Shown piece by piece: positions 59,700 to 64,000 of a DNA stretch of 64,000 nucleotides. Position 1 is the first letter of the stretch; each line of letters opens with the position of its first letter. Both the position numbers and the translations under genes were made by a program. Source of the DNA: Streptomyces coeruleorubidus (GTDB lineage Bacteria; Actinomycetota; Actinomycetes; Streptomycetales; Streptomycetaceae); the NCBI RefSeq assembly GCF_008705135.1, contig NZ_CP023694.1, positions 6,981,001-7,045,000 on the forward strand. The letters run 5' to 3'. Under the pieces are notes generated by a model. The model did no database searches. It saw nothing but the letters and a program-made list of their open reading frames with translations, and had not been told where the DNA came from.

Positions 59700-60203
59700 T
59701 CAGTCCGCGCGGGACTCCTCGGTGAGGTCCGGCACCAGCGCGGACAGCGCCTCCCGCTGGTCCGGGCCCATGAAGCGGGCGAGGGACCGCGTCACCGTCT
59801 CGGCGAGCGGGCCGGAGGCCTCGGTCAGCAGGCGGCGGGCCTTGTCGGTGAGGGCTACCTCGACGCCGCGCTTGTCGCCGCACACCGACCTGCGCGTGAC
59901 GAGACCGGCGTGCTGGAGGCAGGCGATCTGGTAGGTGAGGCGGGTCTTCGGGCGGCCCAGGAGCTCCGCGACGCGCGTCATGCGCAGGCCGCCCTCGGGC
60001 TGCTCCGCGAGCAGGCACAGGATCAGGAACTCGTCGTGCGAGACGTCCAGCTTCTCCTTGACGACCGCGCGCAGCCGCTGCTCCACCGCCCCCGTCGCGG
60101 CGAGCAGCAGCATCCAGGCGCGCAGCTCCGGCGGCAGCAGTCCGCCGCCCTCCGCGGACGGGCATTCAGGCAGGTCGGCGGGGTGCTCCTGGTGGTCGGC
60201 CAT
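59700..60203 (-). CDS. MarR-family regulator
   Basis: A 167-residue winged-helix protein. LDVSHDEFLILCLLAEQPEG, then MTRVAELLGRPKTRLTYQIACL (recognition helix) and RRSVCGDKRGVEVALTDKAR (wing) are typical of MarR. One Cys in the wing could sense oxidants. It is divergent from the YceI gene; three copies of an 18-bp motif in the 109-bp gap suggest that it represses both itself and yceI. Confidence 0.92.
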   Translation of the reverse strand: MADHQEHPADLPECPSAEGGGLLPPELRAWMLLLAATGAVEQRLRAVVKEKLDVSHDEFLILCLLAEQPEGGLRMTRVAELLGRPKTRLTYQIACLQHAGLVTRRSVCGDKRGVEVALTDKARRLLTEASGPLAETVTRSLARFMGPDQREALSALVPDLTEESRAD

Positions 60204-60220
60204 ACGTCCCAGCCTACCTG

Positions 60221-60294
60221 TCGTCCAAATTTGGAACAGGGGGTTGTTCAACTTTGGACGATCCGTTAGCGTGCAGTCATCCAAATTTGAACGA
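60221..60294. promoter_or_regulatory. Three operator copies between MarR and YceI genes
   Basis: TCGTCCAAATTTGGAACA (60221-60238), TCGTCCAAAGTTGAACAA (minus strand, 60244-60261) and TCATCCAAATTTGAACGA (60277-60294) share the core TCCAAATTTGRA; the first contains the perfect palindrome TCCAAATTTGGA. Confidence 0.8.
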
Positions 60295-60312
60295 CAAGAG
60301 TGGAGAAGGATC

Positions 60313-60828
60313 ATGACCGTCGCCGTGGAAACCGGACTGTGGCAGCTCGACACGACCGCCTCGACCGCCGGCATCCAGCACAAGACCATGTGGGGCCTGG
60401 TCACCGTGAAGGGCACCTTCGGCGCGATCGGCGGCTCGGGCGAGGTCCGGCCCGACGGATCCGCCGCCGGCACCCTGACCTTCGACGTCGCCTCCCTCGA
60501 CACCAAGAACGCCAAGCGCGACACCCACCTGAGGTCCGCCGACTTCTTCGACGCCGACCACCACCCCGATATCACCTTCGTGGCCCGCAGCGCCGAGCTC
60601 CGTGACGGCGACCAGGTGCACGTCGTCGGTCAGCTCACCGTGCGCGGCGTCAGCAGGCCGCTGTCCCTCACCGCCCGCCTGAAGGACGGGGACGCCACGG
60701 GACTCACACTGGAGACGGAGTTCAGCGTCGACCGGGACCAGTTCGGCATGGGGTGGAACCAGCTCGGCATGATCCGCGGCCGGACCACCGTCACCGCGAA
60801 CCTGCGCTTCGTCCGGGCCATCGGCTGA
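60313..60828 (+). CDS. YceI family lipid-binding-like protein
   Basis: A 171-residue lipocalin-like beta-barrel. WQLDTTASTAGIQHKTMWG, then VKGTFGAIGG, DTKNAKRDTHLRSADFFDAD, and PDITFVARSAEL are the YceI hallmarks. There is no signal peptide, so it stays in the cytoplasm, as in many actinomycetes. Homologues bind isoprenoid chains. AGAAGGATC precedes ATG 60313. The arrangement with a divergent MarR regulator is common. Confidence 0.93.
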   Translation: MTVAVETGLWQLDTTASTAGIQHKTMWGLVTVKGTFGAIGGSGEVRPDGSAAGTLTFDVASLDTKNAKRDTHLRSADFFDADHHPDITFVARSAELRDGDQVHVVGQLTVRGVSRPLSLTARLKDGDATGLTLETEFSVDRDQFGMGWNQLGMIRGRTTVTANLRFVRAIG

Positions 60829-60843
60829 CGCCTCGCAGCGGTG

Positions 60844-62590
60844 TCAGCCCGTCCGGCGCACCGCCTGCTGCACATCCGTGCTCGACAGGGTCTGCGGCGA
60901 CGCCGTGAACGCGCGCAGGCGGATCCGGGCACCCGGCCGGGGCACGGTGAACCGGCCCTCGGGCGGCCGGATTTCATAGCGGGCGGTGGTGTGCGCGGGC
61001 AGGGTGCGCGGCCCCCGGACGATCCGCCAGTACGGGTCCATGCCCTGGCCCATCGTCAGGGTGAAGTGCGGAGTGAGGGCCATGGCGTCCGTGTTGGTGA
61101 CCTGGAGGGTGAGGCGGGAGACGGCCGCCGGGGTGAGGTGGCGGGCTCCGATGACCCGCATGCGCAGGGGCGGTGCACCCGTGGCCGCCACGGCGGCACT
61201 GACCAGCGCGGGCATGAGCAGCAGCACCGTCAGGGCGACCCGGGCCGGGCGGCGCCGCGGCCCGGACAGCGGGCGCGCCCGGGGCTGCCACGCCCCGGCG
61301 AACGCCGACGCGGGAGCGGTGACGGCCGCCGCCAGCCACAGCGGCGTCATCAGCAGGTAGTAACCGTCCTGCGAGCGGGTCGCCAGGTAGAAGGCGCACC
61401 AGGGCAGGACGGTCGCGGCCGGACCCAGCCGCCGGACGAACAGCACGAACAGCACGAGCAGGCCGCCGAGCAGCAGCAGACTCGCGGAGGAGTACCAGTC
61501 GAGGCGGTCACTGCCGTCGGTCAGGTACAGCGAGATGTCCACCACGCCCTGCCCGTGCAGCACCGCGCCCTGCGTCAGCGGCAGGGCGATCCCCGTCAGC
61601 CAGGGGCCCGGCTCGCTGACGACGAAGTAGGTGTTGACCAGGAGCCACACGGTCGCCGCGGCCCCGGTGAATCGCAGCACCACCAGTGCCGCGGCCCGGC
61701 CGCCCAGCTCGCCGCGCCGCACGGCGTAGATCCCGGCCAGCAGGAACGGCGCCAGGAACCAGGGGAGTTGCTGTGCCGCGCACGCCGCCCCCAGACACGC
61801 GGCCCGTGCCAGCCCCGCCGCCCCGAGCCGCCCGCCCGCCCCGGTACGCGGCCAGCGCACCACCACCGGCACCAGCAGGGCCAGGGCCACGATCGCCGGG
61901 TAGCCGAGCCGCGCGTACGACGGCAGCATCCCGAAGCCCAGGCACACCATGGTCGCCGCCGACCGCCACGGCGCCGGCAGCATCCGCCACAGCACGACCG
62001 TGCCGGCGACCAGCGCGCCCGTGCTCACCGCCGTCGCCGGGGCACCGCCGTGGCCCAGCCACAGCAGCGGCACGCTCAGCAGCGGGGCCAGCGGCGGATA
62101 GCCATACGTGAGGTCGTAGCCCCCGGTCACCGTCAGGGGTGAGGGCCACGCCGTGGCCGAAGAGCCAGGGCCACGCCTGCCCGTACACCGGGTGCCCCGC
62201 GGCCACTTCCCGTGCCGCCTGGGTGGTGAGCAGCGCCTCGTCGGAGCCGTGGTGCAGCACGGTCCAGGCGCACAGGGCGAGCGTCACGCCCGTCACCAGC
62301 ACGCACAGGTCCACCCGGGCCAGCGACCGCTCCCGGCGGACGACCAGGGCCAGCACCCCGCATGCCAGGACCGAGGCGTAGCACGCCGAGATCACCACGG
62401 CCACGGCCGGCCGGTGACCGGCCGCCGTCGCCCACACGGCACGGGTGCCGATCAGCAGGCTGATGTCGGCGAGCAGGGTCAGGACGCGGTGCCACTGGAC
62501 CGGGGGCGGCGGCCCGGCCACCGCCGACTGCGTGCGCGGGCCGGGCACCACCAGCGTGGTTTCCGCCTCGACGACTGGAGACGAGTACAC
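60844..62590 (-). pseudogene. Membrane glycosyltransferase-like protein gene with frameshift
   Basis: Two frames make one protein. The first (from 62590, MYSSPVVEAETTLVVPG) covers about 150 residues with four membrane segments up to VYGQAWPWLFGHGVALT; the second takes over at VTGGYDLTYGYPPLAPLLS and runs 425 residues to TDVQQAVRRTG with about eight segments and an extracellular C-terminal domain. The switch is near 62120-62145 and needs one base lost or gained. The segment pattern resembles multi-pass GT-C-type glycosyltransferases or DUF2029-like proteins; no catalytic motif is certain. It could be a real mutation or a sequencing error. Confidence 0.75.
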
Positions 62591-62677
62591 GCCGAAGGAC
62601 GCTAATCGCCGCCGGTGAGCGGGGCCCGGACGGCGGTGAAGAGCCGGGTGTGAGGCGAGTAAGGACCCGACGGGCGC

Positions 62678-64000
62678 TCAGTACACGTCCCGTACGTACC
62701 GCTTGTCCGCCGCCAGTTGCTTCACGTACGCGGCGGCCTCCGCCTCGCTCAGCCCGCCGTGTGCCACCGCGATGTCCCGCAGGGCCCGGTCCACGTCCTT
62801 GGCCATGCGGGAGGCGTCGCCGCAGACGTAGAAGCGGGCGCCGTCGTGCAGCCAGTGCCACAGCTCCGGCCCGTGCTCGCGCATCCGGTCCTGTACGTAC
62901 ACCTTGTTGCGCTGGTCGCGGGAGAAGGCGGTGTCCAGACGGGTGAGGGTGCCCTCGTCGAGCAGAGCCGTCAGCTCGTCCTCGTAGTAGAAGTCCGTCG
63001 CGCGGTGCTGCTCGCCGAAGAGCAGCCAGTTGGGGGCCCGGTGCCCGAGGGCCCGCCGCTCCTGGAGGAAGCCGATGAACGGCGCGACGCCGGTGCCGGG
63101 GCCGACCATGACCATCGGCGTCGACGCGTCGGCCGGGGGCCGGAAGTGCGGCGAGCGCTGCACGAACACCGGCACCTCGGTGTCCGCCCCGGAGTCGGCG
63201 AGGAAGGGGGAGCACACCCCGCCGCGCTGACGCCCGTGCAGGTTCTCGTAGCGCACCACCGACACCGTCAGGGACACCCGCTGCGGATCGACCAGCGGGC
63301 TGGACGATATGGAGTACAGCCGCGGCTGGAGCTTCCGCAGCACCCCGGCCCACTCCTCGGCACTCGCCCGCACCGTGTACTCGGCGATCACGTCCACGGC
63401 CTGCCGCCCCCAGCACCACTGCGCCAGCCCGTCCTTGTTGTCGGGCCGCAGCAGCCTGCGCAACTCGTGCTTGTCGCGGGCGCGTTCGGCGACGAACCGC
63501 AGCAGGTCCGGCGTGATTCTCGTGATGTCGAGGTGCCGGGCCAGCGCCTCGTCGAACGGCACCTCGCCGGCACCGGCCACCTCGACGGCCGTCCCGCCGT
63601 CCAGCCCGGTCACCGCCAGCCACTCCGCCACGAGGTCCGGCGCGTTGACCGGCCGCACGCCGAGGGCGTCCCCGGCCTCGTACGCCAGGTCCGTCCCGCT
63701 GGTGTCGAAGGTGAACCGCCGGACCTCCTTGCCCGCGCCCGGCCGGCTGAGCAGCCGGTTGCCGACGAGCCGGACGACCGTGGCGGCCGGCTTCGGCCGC
63801 GGCTTCGGCTTCGGTTCCGGCTTCGGTTCCGGTCGCGAGGCCGGGGAGCCGGCGGGGGCGGCGGGGGCGGCGGGGGCGGCGGCCGGACCGCCCAGCGCCG
63901 AGAGCACGTGGTCGAGCCAGGCCCCCGCGGAGTCCCCGTAGTCCGGCTCGCAGTCCGTACGCGGGGCCAGCCGCACCCCGCCCAGTTCGTCGAGCCGCGC
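62678..64000 (-). CDS. Sulfite reductase-type NADPH flavoreductase (C-terminal part; 5' end outside window)
   Basis: The frame runs off the right end. Visible parts from N to C: the end of a flavodoxin domain (LDELGGVRLAPRTDCEPDYG), a Pro/Ala/Lys linker, the FAD domain (RLYSISSSP, RGGVCSPFLAD), and the NADPH domain (MVGPGTGVAPFIGFLQER, ARFYVCGDASRMAKDVDRAL), ending KRYVRDVY. This is the CysJ/cytochrome-P450-reductase layout. In Streptomyces such a module is often fused behind a molybdopterin nitrate reductase domain, so the full protein may be a bifunctional nitrate reductase/flavoreductase. Confidence 0.88.
   Translation of the reverse strand, partial: ARLDELGGVRLAPRTDCEPDYGDSAGAWLDHVLSALGGPAAAPAAPAAPAGSPASRPEPKPEPKPKPRPKPAATVVRLVGNRLLSRPGAGKEVRRFTFDTSGTDLAYEAGDALGVRPVNAPDLVAEWLAVTGLDGGTAVEVAGAGEVPFDEALARHLDITRITPDLLRFVAERARDKHELRRLLRPDNKDGLAQWCWGRQAVDVIAEYTVRASAEEWAGVLRKLQPRLYSISSSPLVDPQRVSLTVSVVRYENLHGRQRGGVCSPFLADSGADTEVPVFVQRSPHFRPPADASTPMVMVGPGTGVAPFIGFLQERRALGHRAPNWLLFGEQHRATDFYYEDELTALLDEGTLTRLDTAFSRDQRNKVYVQDRMREHGPELWHWLHDGARFYVCGDASRMAKDVDRALRDIAVAHGGLSEAEAAAYVKQLAADKRYVRDVY
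63785..63895. repeat. Low-complexity linker repeats in the flavoreductase gene
   Basis: Tandem GGCGGGGGC-type units (about 63850-63890) and a following stretch encoding alternating Pro-Glu/Lys (PEPKPEPKPKPRPKP) form the inter-domain linker. Such repeats vary in length between strains. Confidence 0.7.

Noticed and set aside
63850..63890. Regular GGCGGGGGC repeats as a CRISPR or VNTR array
   Set aside because: Units are 9 bp without spacers and encode the Ala/Pro linker of the flavoreductase.

Overview
This window is high-GC actinomycete DNA, almost certainly Streptomyces. The genes are GC-rich in third codon positions, GTG starts and GA-rich ribosome binding sites are common, and the gene families are typical of that genus: an AfsA-type gamma-butyrolactone synthase with paired TetR receptors, an XRE/MmyB regulator, DUF2945/DUF3140 proteins and CNNM pairs. 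No rRNA, tRNA or CRISPR array was seen.

Region 1 (1-16,300) is the 3' end of a type I polyketide biosynthetic cluster. It opens inside a PKS that ends with a bare ACP and no thioesterase. It continues with an acyl-CoA/AMP ligase, a luciferase-like monooxygenase and a stand-alone thioesterase with a Cys nucleophile, then a strong terminator. Next come a P450, an exporter and an alpha/beta-hydrolase homologue that has lost its nucleophile, then a diacylglycerol-kinase-like enzyme, a SnoaL-like protein and an MmgE/PrpD protein. A butyrolactone module closes the cluster: two receptor-type TetR genes, an AfsA homologue, an acyl-CoA dehydrogenase-like flavoprotein and a HAD phosphatase. Two 8-2-8 palindromes look like autoregulatory operators. 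Heptamer repeats with an 11-bp period in front of the P450 and kinase genes look like SARP boxes, so a SARP gene is expected outside the window.

Region 2 (16,300-34,200) is an accessory redox island, mostly on the minus strand. It holds three aldo/keto reductases, two MDR dehydrogenases, a Bcr/CflA exporter, an amidohydrolase, a CPA1 antiporter, a carboxymuconolactone decarboxylase-like protein, a DJ-1/PfpI protein and a dienelactone-hydrolase-like enzyme. A recurring GGGGAA-N6-TTCCCC palindrome stands before four minus-strand transcription units, including the local XRE/MmyB regulator, and suggests one regulon. The island also carries gene debris: a duplicated amidohydrolase 3' end, a decayed reductase 5' end used as a leader ORF, an internally deleted flavodoxin-like gene and two head-to-head truncated remnants.

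Region 3 (34,200-43,250) has two small genes, a 1404-residue STAND/NACHT-like P-loop NTPase, a GlsB-type membrane protein, a hemerythrin-like protein, a broken topoisomerase IB, a broken HAD gene and a PAP2-type membrane protein.

Region 4 (43,250-64,000) is more chromosome-like. It contains ctaD, an ECF sigma operon with overlapping genes, a SMI1/KNR4 protein, a signal-less peptidoglycan amidase and a deletion scar at about 53,160 that removed the 5' ends of a secreted-peptidase gene and an ABC ATPase gene. It continues with DUF2945/DUF3140, an orphan double-glycine peptide gene, two CNNM proteins, a MarR/YceI pair with three operator copies, a frameshifted membrane-protein gene and the 3' part of a sulfite-reductase-type flavoreductase that runs off the window.
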